From contig OZ219899.1 of assembly GCA_964291635.2 (NCBI GenBank), positions 292,518-356,517 of the forward strand: a stretch of DNA of 64,000 nucleotides. The letters are read 5' to 3'. A program made the position numbers and the translations under genes. The stretch is from JAPPHA01 sp964291635 (GTDB lineage Bacteria > Pseudomonadota > Alphaproteobacteria > Rhodobacterales > Rhodobacteraceae). The notes beneath the pieces were generated by a model. The model was not told the origin of the DNA. It saw nothing but the letters and a program-made list of their open reading frames with translations, and searched no databases. Shown here piece after piece: positions 9,442 to 17,264 of the stretch (within the stretch, counting starts at the first letter, position 1; each line of letters opens with the position of its first letter).

Positions 9442-10298
9442 CCGGTGACAGCCTTCGGAGCATGAGCCAGGACGATCGCGCACGTGCACTCGGCATGATG
9501 AGCGAACAGCTGGGCGGGCGCTCGATGTTCGTGGAATTCGACGAGAGCGCCGAGGAACGGTTCACCTATCCCTGGGCGCCCGACGCTGATTTCAACAAGC
9601 GGACCGAGTTTGACACCGGCGAACTCTCGAGCACCGAGATCAACCGGAAGATCCGCGACCTGATGTCGGAAGGATATGGCACGATCGTCGTGCGGAATCC
9701 GCGTGGCCGTCACTCGCTCGGCGTCGGTATCCTGTCGCGGCTGAATCTCGTGTTCGAAGGGTCACTCGGGTATTTTGGCGTCGGGCTGATCGACGGCCCC
9801 AACGTGCGGATCAACGGCAGGGTCGGCTGGTCGTGCGGAGAAAACATGATGTCGGGCACCGTCGTCATCGAAAAGAACGCCGGATCGACCTTCGGGGCCG
9901 CCATCAGGGGCGGAGACCTCGTCTGCAAGGGGTCTGTCGGCTCGCGCACCGGCATCGACATGAAGGGCGGGACGATCATCGTGGGTGGCGATACCGGCGC
10001 GCTTTCCGGATTCATGATGCAGCGGGGCCGCATGGTCATTTGCGGCAACGCCGGGAAGAACCTCGGCGATTCGATGTACGACGGCACGATCTTTGTCGGC
10101 GGCGAGATCCAGTCACTCGGTGTCGATGCAGTGCCCGCGGAACTTACCGAACTCGATCGGGCCTGGCTCACGCGAAAGCTGTTTCCCCATGGCCTGCTGC
10201 CGGAAGATGGCGTCGGCTGTTTCACCAAGATCGTCGCCGGCAAGCAACTGTGGAACTACGACAACCTCGAACCGACGGAAAAGAAACTCATCCTGTGA
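9429..10298 (+). CDS. mgsB: N-methylglutamate synthase subunit B (GXGXG domain)
   Basis: A 289-residue protein corresponding to the C-terminal beta-helix domain of glutamate synthase. It shows the repeated GxxxG turns of that fold, for example VGLIDGPNVRINGRVGWSCGENM, GGDLVCKGSVGSRTGIDMKGG and GGDTGALSGFMMQRGRMVICG. It begins inside the 3' end of mgsA after GAGGAGG. This domain is structural, placing the amidotransferase and the FMN synthase domains in register. The three separate subunits A, B and C are typical of MgsABC and GlxBCD, whereas true bacterial glutamate synthase has them fused. Confidence 0.83.
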   Translation: MAGMTGDSLRSMSQDDRARALGMMSEQLGGRSMFVEFDESAEERFTYPWAPDADFNKRTEFDTGELSSTEINRKIRDLMSEGYGTIVVRNPRGRHSLGVGILSRLNLVFEGSLGYFGVGLIDGPNVRINGRVGWSCGENMMSGTVVIEKNAGSTFGAAIRGGDLVCKGSVGSRTGIDMKGGTIIVGGDTGALSGFMMQRGRMVICGNAGKNLGDSMYDGTIFVGGEIQSLGVDAVPAELTELDRAWLTRKLFPHGLLPEDGVGCFTKIVAGKQLWNYDNLEPTEKKLIL

Positions 10299-10392
10299 TG
10301 CCTGAGGGCCGGCATCCCTCCCATTCGCCGCAGACGGGGAGGCGTGCTTCCGGCACGACCAGGCAGGTATCGGAAATCGAAAGGAGACCGAG

Positions 10393-11757
10393 ATGGCAGA
10401 CGGAGCGTTGCCAGTAAAGAAACCGCTGGAGCGGGATCCGTATCGGCTCGGGGACTCGTTCATTTTCCCGCCGCACGTCATCGACGACATCCACGTGAAG
10501 TCGGAACTCGGCCGCTACCGCATGCGGGGATTCTCGCTGTTCAAGCGGATCCCGCACTGGGACGACCTGACGTTTCTTCCCGGAACCCTCACGCGTTTCG
10601 TCATCGAGGGATACCGGGAGAAGTGTGAAACCAGGACGATCATCGGGCCGAGGGCCAAGAGGCCGCTCGAACTCGAGATACCGGTCTACGTGACGGGCAT
10701 GAGCTTCGGCGCACTGTCGTACGAGGCAAAGACCGCGCTCGCCCGGGGTGCGACCATGGCGGGAACCGCGACTTGCTCGGGTGAAGGGGGCATGATCCCG
10801 GACGAACGCCGGTACAGTTCGAAGTGGCTCTACCAGTGCATACAGTCGCGCTACGGCTTCAATCCCCACCATCTGGTCCTCGCCGATGGTTGCGAGTTTT
10901 TCATCGGCCAGGGATGCAAGGTCGGCCTCGGCGGCCACTTGATGGGTCAGAAAGTCACCGACCAGGTGGCGGAAATGCGGTCGTTGCCGGCCGGAATCGA
11001 TCAGCGTTCGCCAGCTCGGCATCCCGACTGGCTGGGTCCGGATGACCTTGCCCTCAAGATTCAGGAGGTCCGGGAGGCGACCGACTGGATGATACCGATC
11101 CAGCTGAAACTCGGCGCTGCACGGGTCTATGACGACGTCAGGATGGCCGTCAAATGCGATCCTGATTCCATTTACATTGACGGGATGGAAGGTGGAACCG
11201 GCGCCGGCCCTCACTTGGCGACCGAGGACACGGGCGTACCCGGCATGGCGGCAATTCGCCAGGCGCGCCGCGCGATCGACGATCTCGGCAGGAGGGGGGA
11301 GATTTCGCTGGTTTATGCAGGAGGTATCCGCAACGGGGCCGATGTCGCCAAGGCCATCGCGCTCGGGGCCGACGCGATCGCGCTCGGACATTCCGTGATG
11401 ATGGCGCTGAATTGCAACAAGGACATTCCGGAAGCCAACTACCCGGAAGAAATGGGTGTGGATCCCGGGTATTGCTACCATTGCCATACGGGGCGTTGCC
11501 CCGTCGGCGTCGCGACGCAGGATGCGGAGTTGAGGAAGCGGCTGGATCCGGATGAAGCCGCGGAGCGCGTCTACAACTTCCTGCACACGTTGACGATCGA
11601 GGCCCAGTTGTTTGCCCGGGCTTGCGGGAAGACAAACATCCATTCGCTCGAACCCGAAGACCTGGCGGCGCTCACGATGGAAGCTTCGGCGATGGCCGCG
11701 GTTCCTCTTGCCGGCACCAATCACACGGTCGGCGTGGACGACTACCATCATATCTGA
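10393..11757 (+). CDS. mgsC: N-methylglutamate synthase subunit C (FMN glutamate-synthase domain)
   Basis: A 454-residue glutamate-synthase-like TIM barrel. FMN and substrate regions are seen in YVTGMSFGALSYEAKTAL and TATCSGEGGM, then LKLGAARVYDDV, DGMEGGTGAGP and YAGGIRNGADVAKAIALGADA. The cluster-binding motif CYHCHTGRCPVGVATQ near residue 360 provides the three cysteines of a 3Fe-4S cluster. It would complete synthesis of N-methylglutamate from the glutamyl-methylamide. The start follows AAGGAG. A 94-bp gap separates it from mgsB, still consistent with one transcript. Confidence 0.85.
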   Translation: MADGALPVKKPLERDPYRLGDSFIFPPHVIDDIHVKSELGRYRMRGFSLFKRIPHWDDLTFLPGTLTRFVIEGYREKCETRTIIGPRAKRPLELEIPVYVTGMSFGALSYEAKTALARGATMAGTATCSGEGGMIPDERRYSSKWLYQCIQSRYGFNPHHLVLADGCEFFIGQGCKVGLGGHLMGQKVTDQVAEMRSLPAGIDQRSPARHPDWLGPDDLALKIQEVREATDWMIPIQLKLGAARVYDDVRMAVKCDPDSIYIDGMEGGTGAGPHLATEDTGVPGMAAIRQARRAIDDLGRRGEISLVYAGGIRNGADVAKAIALGADAIALGHSVMMALNCNKDIPEANYPEEMGVDPGYCYHCHTGRCPVGVATQDAELRKRLDPDEAAERVYNFLHTLTIEAQLFARACGKTNIHSLEPEDLAALTMEASAMAAVPLAGTNHTVGVDDYHHI

Positions 11758-11817
11758 GCATCGCGACGATACGCGAAAACGCGGCACGGTTCGCGTCTGA
11801 AACGAGGAGAAATTGAA

Positions 11818-12231
11818 ATGGCCGGCACGCAGTACCGGGGTTCCGAGATCAGGGATGTCGATCAGTTCATCGACGATGCAGCAGGACTGGACTCGGAACG
11901 GGAACAGGAGATCGGCCAGCACATCGGCTATCGCTACGACGTGAACCTGGTTCCGGACTACAGCCGCATCACGCCGTTCCTGGAACGCTACATGGAGATC
12001 ATGGGTTGGGACGACCTGAACTGGCTTGAGGATATCCACATGGGTTACGAGGACGGCCAGGCGGCCGTGTTCGACAGAAATGTCAATGGCTGGGTACGGG
12101 TACCCGCAAGCATTGATCTGCCCGACAACCAGCAGGACCGTGACATGATCGCGAGAGAACTGCTCATCAAGTTTCAAATGTCGGATCGTCATCCGCTGGT
12201 TGCGCTGAGAAAGGCGTACACCAAGTTCTGA
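11818..12231 (+). CDS. Small acidic protein of unknown function in the methylamine cluster
   Basis: A 137-residue protein with a clear GAGGAG ribosome-binding site. I do not recognise a family. It is acidic and soluble, with no signal peptide or membrane segment; segments such as YSRITPFLERYMEIMGWDDLNWLEDIHMGYEDGQ suggest a mostly helical protein with conserved-looking aromatic and acidic residues. It sits 60 bp after mgsC and 25 bp before the nitrilase-family gene, in the same direction, so it is very likely co-expressed with the N-methylglutamate synthase. A role as accessory or assembly factor of that enzyme or of the following hydrolase is inference only. Confidence 0.7.
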   Translation: MAGTQYRGSEIRDVDQFIDDAAGLDSEREQEIGQHIGYRYDVNLVPDYSRITPFLERYMEIMGWDDLNWLEDIHMGYEDGQAAVFDRNVNGWVRVPASIDLPDNQQDRDMIARELLIKFQMSDRHPLVALRKAYTKF

Positions 12232-12256
12232 TCACCTGAGCAAACCGGTCCAAGCC

Positions 12257-13105
12257 ATGTCCCGCACGCTGAACATCGCCTGTCTCCAGACAAACCCGAC
12301 GCCGGATTTCGAGTCCGCCCTGTCTGAAGCGCTCCGACTCGCCGAACGGGCCGTGGACCGGGGAGCACAATTCCTGGCCTTGCCGGAGTACTGTGGTGGA
12401 TTGAGGTCCCAAGGCGCCCGGATCGTGCCACCGTCTTCAACCGAAAAGTCGCATCCTGTTCTTGCGGGCCTTCGCGCATTTGCTTCCGAAAGACGCGTCT
12501 GGATTCTGATCGGATCGCTCGCAATAACCGCCGCACATGGCCGCATCATGAACCGGGGATTCGTCCTGGACGACAACGGTTCGATCGTGAGCCGTTACGA
12601 CAAGATCCACATGTTCGACATCCGGTTGTCGGAGTCGGAAGTATACCGCGAAAGCGATACTGTTACGCCGGGAACCGAGGCCGTCATGACTGGCACCCCT
12701 TGGGGAGTGTTTGGACACACGATCTGTTACGATTTGCGATTTCCGGGTCTTTTTCGGGACATGGCGAAGGCGGGCGCCGCAATCATCACGATTCCCGCCG
12801 CCTTCACCAAGAAAACAGGTGAGGCGCACTGGATTGTGCTCAACAGGGCGCGGGCAATCGAGAATACGTGCTTCGTGGTTTCACCCTGCGCGACCGGGAG
12901 CGTGCCGGGCGGCGGGGCGTGCTTCGGGCATTCGCTGGTTGTCGATCCGTGGGGTGAGGTTCTTGCGGACGGCGGAACCGATCCGGGCGTCGTCAGTGCT
13001 GTGATGGACCTCGAACATGTTGCGGACATTCGCCGCCGCATCCCCAGCCTGGATCATGACCGTCAGTACACGCGGCGATGGGAAGAAGGAAAGAAGGCGG
13101 CGTGA
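12257..13105 (+). CDS. Carbon-nitrogen hydrolase (nitrilase superfamily)
   Basis: A 282-residue nitrilase-superfamily amidase. The catalytic triad is visible: Glu in ALPEYCGG (~44), Lys in SRYDKIHMFD (~116) and Cys in GHTICYDLRFPGLF (~157), with the usual family end DLEHVADIRRRIPSLDHDR. Such enzymes hydrolyse amide or nitrile C-N bonds; the closest style is the Nit/omega-amidase branch. Lying between mgsC and tmm, it might act on glutamyl amides, omega-amides or N-methylated amides formed in methylamine metabolism, but the substrate is not determined by sequence. Its stop overlaps the next gene's GTG (GTGA), so they are translationally coupled. Confidence 0.8.
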   Translation: MSRTLNIACLQTNPTPDFESALSEALRLAERAVDRGAQFLALPEYCGGLRSQGARIVPPSSTEKSHPVLAGLRAFASERRVWILIGSLAITAAHGRIMNRGFVLDDNGSIVSRYDKIHMFDIRLSESEVYRESDTVTPGTEAVMTGTPWGVFGHTICYDLRFPGLFRDMAKAGAAIITIPAAFTKKTGEAHWIVLNRARAIENTCFVVSPCATGSVPGGGACFGHSLVVDPWGEVLADGGTDPGVVSAVMDLEHVADIRRRIPSLDHDRQYTRRWEEGKKAA

Positions 13106-13764
13106 GCGAAGCCAGGACACCTGACGTGGCGAACACGGGGCACGAGGTGTCCTTGCGGCGCAGGAACGCGTTCCTGAAGTGGCAGTGCCGCGTGCGGCAG
13201 ATGGCAATGCGAACGGCGGGCGGCCGCCCTGACGCCGCGATCAGGCCGGCCGTCGTCTTGCCCGACGGCAGTGCGCCGGGACGCATAACCACGATCCTGT
13301 TGAAACGGCCAGCATTCAGCGTGACGCCTGAATTTCGGCATATGGTGAGCCGAACCCATGATCCTGCTGAACGCCGCGAAGCGGCTGTCCGGTTCCTGTC
13401 GGCTTCCCATTACCAGAGAGCCGAAGAATTTTCCGATGAACTCGCCGCGACATTCGTGCCGGGCGCCGCGTTTGTGGAGGCGGTCTCTCGGACGGGGCGA
13501 TGCAGGCTCGTGTACGATGCCTTTTCCCAGGGGTTTGATCTTGCCTGTTCGGTCAGGCTGCATGGAGCCCACGATCCGTTTCGCGAGGCGGCATACTGGC
13601 ACAACAAGTTGTTCAATTCCGAATTGCATCCCGATACCGTCGTCTTGGGATTTTTGCCTGACTGGGAACACTCGAGAGCGGCCTCCGAACCGGCTTGGGA
13701 CCGGGCGACGGCCGACCGGCAGGCTGGCCGGGTGATAATGAACGAAGAAAGGACAGGAATATGA
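13102..13764 (+). CDS. Unknown protein between nitrilase and tmm
   Basis: A 220-residue protein, not recognised. The GTG start at 13102 is preferred: it overlaps the nitrilase stop as GTGA and has AAGGAAAGAAGG just upstream, while ATG 13078 lies further inside the nitrilase gene. The stop overlaps the tmm start as ATGA (13761-13764), so this gene is locked between two enzymes by overlaps on both sides. There is no signal peptide or membrane helix; the N-terminus is basic (LRRRNAFLKWQCRVRQMAMR) and the middle holds HMVSRTHDPAERREAAVRFLSASHYQRAEEF. The tight coupling suggests a role in TMA or methylamine oxidation; no function is claimed. Confidence 0.7.
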   Translation: MSEARTPDVANTGHEVSLRRRNAFLKWQCRVRQMAMRTAGGRPDAAIRPAVVLPDGSAPGRITTILLKRPAFSVTPEFRHMVSRTHDPAERREAAVRFLSASHYQRAEEFSDELAATFVPGAAFVEAVSRTGRCRLVYDAFSQGFDLACSVRLHGAHDPFREAAYWHNKLFNSELHPDTVVLGFLPDWEHSRAASEPAWDRATADRQAGRVIMNEERTGI

Positions 13765-15104
13765 CCACGCGTGTTGCGATTGTCGGTGCAGGTCCGTCCG
13801 GGTTGGCGCAACTCAGGGCGTTCCAATCAGCCGAGGCAAAGGGAGCGGAAGTCCCGGAAATCGTATGTTACGAAAAGCAGGAAGACTGGGGCGGGCTGTG
13901 GCGCTACACCTGGCGCACGGGAACTGAAGAGGCAGGCGATCCCTGTCATGCCTCGATGTACCGGTACCTTTGGTCCAATGGCCCCAAGGAAGGACTCGAG
14001 TTCGCCGACTACACGTTCGACGAGCACTTCGGGAAGCCGATCGCGTCCTATCCTCCGCGGGCCGTTCTTTACGATTACATTGAAGGACGGATCAGGAAAG
14101 CCGGCATCCGGGACAAGATCCGGTTCAACAACCTCGTTCGCGATGTACGGTACAATGAAGATACGGGCAAGTTTGCCGTCGTCGCGAGAGATTCGGCCGT
14201 GGACCGCGAATCGGAGGAATTTTTCGATCATGTCGTTGTTGCGACCGGTCATTTCTCGACCCCGAACGTGCCGTACTACGACGGATTTGAATCCTTTGAC
14301 GGGCGAATTCTGCACGCGCATGACTTCAGGGACGCGCGCGAGTTCATCGGGATGGACATATTGATCCTCGGCACCAGCTATTCGGCCGAAGACATCGGCT
14401 CGCAGTGCTGGAAGTACGGATGCAAGTCGGTTACCGTGGCGCACCGGACCGCTCCGATGGGATTCCATTGGCCGGACAACTGGCAGGAAGTCCCGAAGCT
14501 GGAACGTGTCCGGGGAAACACGGCGTGGTTTATCGACGGGACCAGCAAGGACGTCGATGCGATCATCCTGTGTACGGGATACAAGATTCACTTTCCTTTC
14601 CTGCCCGACGACCTGCGCCTGAGTTCGGCAAACCGCCTCGCGACCGCTGACCTGTACAAGGGAGTTGTCTGGAACCGGAATCCCAGGCTCTTCTATCTCG
14701 GGATGCAGGACCAGTGGTACACCTTCAACATGTTTGATGCCCAGGCGTGGTACGTTCGGGATGTCATCATGGGCAGGATCGAGCTGCCGTCACGCGACGT
14801 CATGGAGCAGGACCCGAAGGATCGGGAGGCCGCCGAGGATGCGCTCGAAGATGATTATCAGTGCATTGCCTACCAGGGGGACTACGTCAGGGAACTTATC
14901 GCGGATACCGACTATCCCAGCTTTGATATCGAGGCGGCTAACGAGGCCTTCTATCAGTGGAAAAAGCACAAAAAGGAAAACATCATGGCGTTCCGTGACA
15001 ATGGGTACGTGTCACCCATGACCGGAACAATGGCGCCACCGCATCACACCAAGTGGGTTGATGCGATGGATGACAGCATGGAGAGTTATCTTCAGGCTGG
15101 CTAA
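13761..15104 (+). CDS. tmm: Trimethylamine monooxygenase (flavin-containing)
   Basis: A 447-residue class B flavin monooxygenase converting trimethylamine to TMAO with NADPH and O2. It has the FAD-binding GAGPSGLAQL at the N-terminus, the FMO identity region VVVATGHFSTPNVPYYDG with the nearby HAHDFRDAREF, the NADPH-binding ILILGTSYSAEDIGSQ, and the late ILCTGYKIHFPF. Length and the WGGLWRYTWRTG and CHASMYRYLWSNGPKE segments agree with bacterial Tmm rather than eukaryotic FMOs. The start is coupled by ATGA to the preceding gene, and tmoXWV and tdm follow, the expected neighbourhood. Some other N-oxygenating FMOs share these motifs, so substrate is inferred from context. Confidence 0.88.
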   Translation: MTTRVAIVGAGPSGLAQLRAFQSAEAKGAEVPEIVCYEKQEDWGGLWRYTWRTGTEEAGDPCHASMYRYLWSNGPKEGLEFADYTFDEHFGKPIASYPPRAVLYDYIEGRIRKAGIRDKIRFNNLVRDVRYNEDTGKFAVVARDSAVDRESEEFFDHVVVATGHFSTPNVPYYDGFESFDGRILHAHDFRDAREFIGMDILILGTSYSAEDIGSQCWKYGCKSVTVAHRTAPMGFHWPDNWQEVPKLERVRGNTAWFIDGTSKDVDAIILCTGYKIHFPFLPDDLRLSSANRLATADLYKGVVWNRNPRLFYLGMQDQWYTFNMFDAQAWYVRDVIMGRIELPSRDVMEQDPKDREAAEDALEDDYQCIAYQGDYVRELIADTDYPSFDIEAANEAFYQWKKHKKENIMAFRDNGYVSPMTGTMAPPHHTKWVDAMDDSMESYLQAG

Positions 15105-15206
15105 CCGGCCCGGGCACCGTGGTTTTCTCTCCCGGGAAAGCCGCGGCGCCCGGCCAGATAGCGCCCGCAATACTATTTGCAGGCGTTCCAACTAACGGAG
15201 GGACAA

Positions 15207-16151
15207 ATGAAGAAAGCGATTTCAACCACAATCGCTGTGGCCGCCTTGGCGGCCGCACCATTTGCGGCGAATGCCGCAGACAGTAGTGATCCCATAACCA
15301 TTGCGACTCACAACTGGTCGAGTCAGATCGTCATGAGCCATGTTGTTGGCCAGATGTTCGAATCGATGGGCAACAATGTCGAGTTCGTTTCGACCGACTC
15401 GCAGGCCGTATATGAATCGGTCCGCCTCGGCGACGTGACGCTCGAACTCGAAGTCTGGGAAGGCGCATTTGGCGTGGCATTCAACGAGGCCCTCGCCAAG
15501 GGAGGCCTTCACGATGCAGGCGACCATAACGCAGTGACCCGCGAGGACTGGTGGTATCCGCTCTGGACCAAGGATCATTGCCCCGGTTTGCCCGACTGGG
15601 AGGCGTTGAACGAATGTGCTGCGCTGTTTGCGACGCCGGAAACCGGTGACAAGGGCCGATTCCTCGGCGGACCGGTTGACTGGCTCAAGCATGATGCCGA
15701 ACGCGTTGAAGCACTGGGAATGAACTTCACGGTTGTCAACGCCGGTTCCGCCGCTGCCATCTGGGCCGAAATTGCCGCGGCCGAGAAGACCATGAAGCCC
15801 GTGGTCGTGTTCAACTGGACCCCGAATTTCGCCGAAGCGGTTTGGCCCGGTGAATTTGTCGAGTTTCCGGAGTACTTTGACGGGTGCAAGGACGACGCGT
15901 CACTCGGCCCCAACCCGGACATGACCTACGATTGCGGCAATCCTGCCAACGGGTACCTGAAAAAGGCAGCCTGGGACGGCATGCAGGACAAGTGGCCGAA
16001 GGCCTACGATGTCCTGACCAAGTTGTCGTTCACCAACCCGCAGATCGCCGAAATGGCAAAGCTGGTTGACGTCGACGAGATGGAGCCGGAAGATGCTGCG
16101 ACAGTATGGCTCGAAAACAACAAGGACGTCTGGATGCCCTGGCTGCAGTGA
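15207..16151 (+). CDS. tmoX: TMAO-binding periplasmic protein
   Basis: A 314-residue substrate-binding protein of the OpuAC/ProX type. ATG 15207 is preceded by GGAGGG; the first ~23 residues form a Sec signal peptide ending AANA-ADSS. The mature part starts DPITIATHNWSSQIVMSHVVGQMFE and contains several tryptophan-rich segments (EDWWYPLWTKDHCPG, FNWTPNFAEAVWPGEF), which in this family form the aromatic cage around a quaternary or N-oxide head group. It pairs with the ATPase and permease that follow. TmoX is distinguished from glycine-betaine binding proteins mainly by its position between tmm and tdm. Confidence 0.83.
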   Translation: MKKAISTTIAVAALAAAPFAANAADSSDPITIATHNWSSQIVMSHVVGQMFESMGNNVEFVSTDSQAVYESVRLGDVTLELEVWEGAFGVAFNEALAKGGLHDAGDHNAVTREDWWYPLWTKDHCPGLPDWEALNECAALFATPETGDKGRFLGGPVDWLKHDAERVEALGMNFTVVNAGSAAAIWAEIAAAEKTMKPVVVFNWTPNFAEAVWPGEFVEFPEYFDGCKDDASLGPNPDMTYDCGNPANGYLKKAAWDGMQDKWPKAYDVLTKLSFTNPQIAEMAKLVDVDEMEPEDAATVWLENNKDVWMPWLQ

Positions 16152-16229
16152 CATCCTGTAGTCGCTTCAGGCGATGGCCGCGCCCGGTTCATGTACCGGG
16201 CGCGGCCCCTGATTTAAACGGGGAGGGCA

Positions 16230-17264
16230 ATGCCTGAATCTGAACCTGTCATTCGATGTCAGGGCATTTGGAAACTGTTTGGAGATCGGCCCGATCGCTA
16301 TTTTGCGTCGATGACAGGCGCCCCGGACTACGAAAGAATCAGAGCGGACGGGTATATCGCTGCCGTTCGCAACGTGTCACTCAGTATCGAAAAGGGCGAA
16401 ATGCTGGTCATCATGGGTCTTTCCGGGTCCGGAAAGTCCACGCTGGTTCGCTGCATGTGCCGCCTGATCGACGTGACTGGCGGAAACGTCGAGGTCGAGG
16501 GGCAGGATATCGGTACCCTGTCCGAAAAGGCCCTGATCGACCTCAGGCGCTCGAAGATGGGGATGGTGTTCCAGAACTTCGCCCTGTTGCCTCATCGAAC
16601 CGTACTCGAGAACGTGGCGTTCCCATTGGAAATGAGGGGGCAGGACCGGATTGAACGGCGCGAACGGGCATTGGAGATGATCCGGCTCGTTGGCCTCGAC
16701 GGCAGGGAGGAGTACTTTCCCCGCGAGCTCTCGGGTGGTCAGCAGCAGCGGGTCGGAATCGCCAGAAGCCTTGCGATCGAACCGGATATCTGGTTTCTCG
16801 ATGAGCCGTTCTCGGCATTGGATCCCCTGATCAGGAGGGAAATGCAGGACGAGTTCCTCCGACTCCAGGAATTGCTTGGCAAGACCATCGTTTTCATCAC
16901 CCATGATTTCGACGAGGCGTTGCGGCTCGCCGACCGGATCGCGATCATGCGGGACGGGGCGGTTGAACAGGCCGACACGCCGGACCAGATCGTGCTCGAG
17001 CCCGCGACCGACTACGTGCGCAAGTTCACCGAAGACATCGAAAAGTCGCGCGTGGTTCATGCGGCGGGACTTGCCCGGCCTGTCGACGCGGCGGCAATGC
17101 CTCGGGGAAGCCCGATCTCCGGCAAGTTGACGATTCTCGAACTCGCCCGACAGCTGGTCAACGACCAGCGTGACGAGATTCCGGTGGCCAATTCCGAAGG
17201 CAGAGTCACGGGCGTTCTCAAGCGGACGGATGCACTCGACATTTTGTTCGGGGAGCGGTCATGA
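16230..17264 (+). CDS. tmoW: TMAO ABC transporter ATPase
   Basis: A 344-residue ABC ATPase of the OpuAA/ProV type. It has Walker A GLSGSGKST, signature LSGGQQQRVG, Walker B DIWFLDEPFSALDP and the switch histidine in VFITHDFDEAL. The C-terminal ~70 residues (VNDQRDEIPVANSEGRVTGVLKRTDAL) look like a partial CBS-type regulatory segment, as in osmoregulated betaine importers. The start follows GGGGAGG, and the last four bases overlap the permease start (ATGA), so ATPase and permease are translationally coupled. Confidence 0.85.
   Translation: MPESEPVIRCQGIWKLFGDRPDRYFASMTGAPDYERIRADGYIAAVRNVSLSIEKGEMLVIMGLSGSGKSTLVRCMCRLIDVTGGNVEVEGQDIGTLSEKALIDLRRSKMGMVFQNFALLPHRTVLENVAFPLEMRGQDRIERRERALEMIRLVGLDGREEYFPRELSGGQQQRVGIARSLAIEPDIWFLDEPFSALDPLIRREMQDEFLRLQELLGKTIVFITHDFDEALRLADRIAIMRDGAVEQADTPDQIVLEPATDYVRKFTEDIEKSRVVHAAGLARPVDAAAMPRGSPISGKLTILELARQLVNDQRDEIPVANSEGRVTGVLKRTDALDILFGERS

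Noticed and set aside
10288..12192. 634-residue open frame on the minus strand
   Set aside because: Antisense to mgsC and the following gene, with no recognisable domain.
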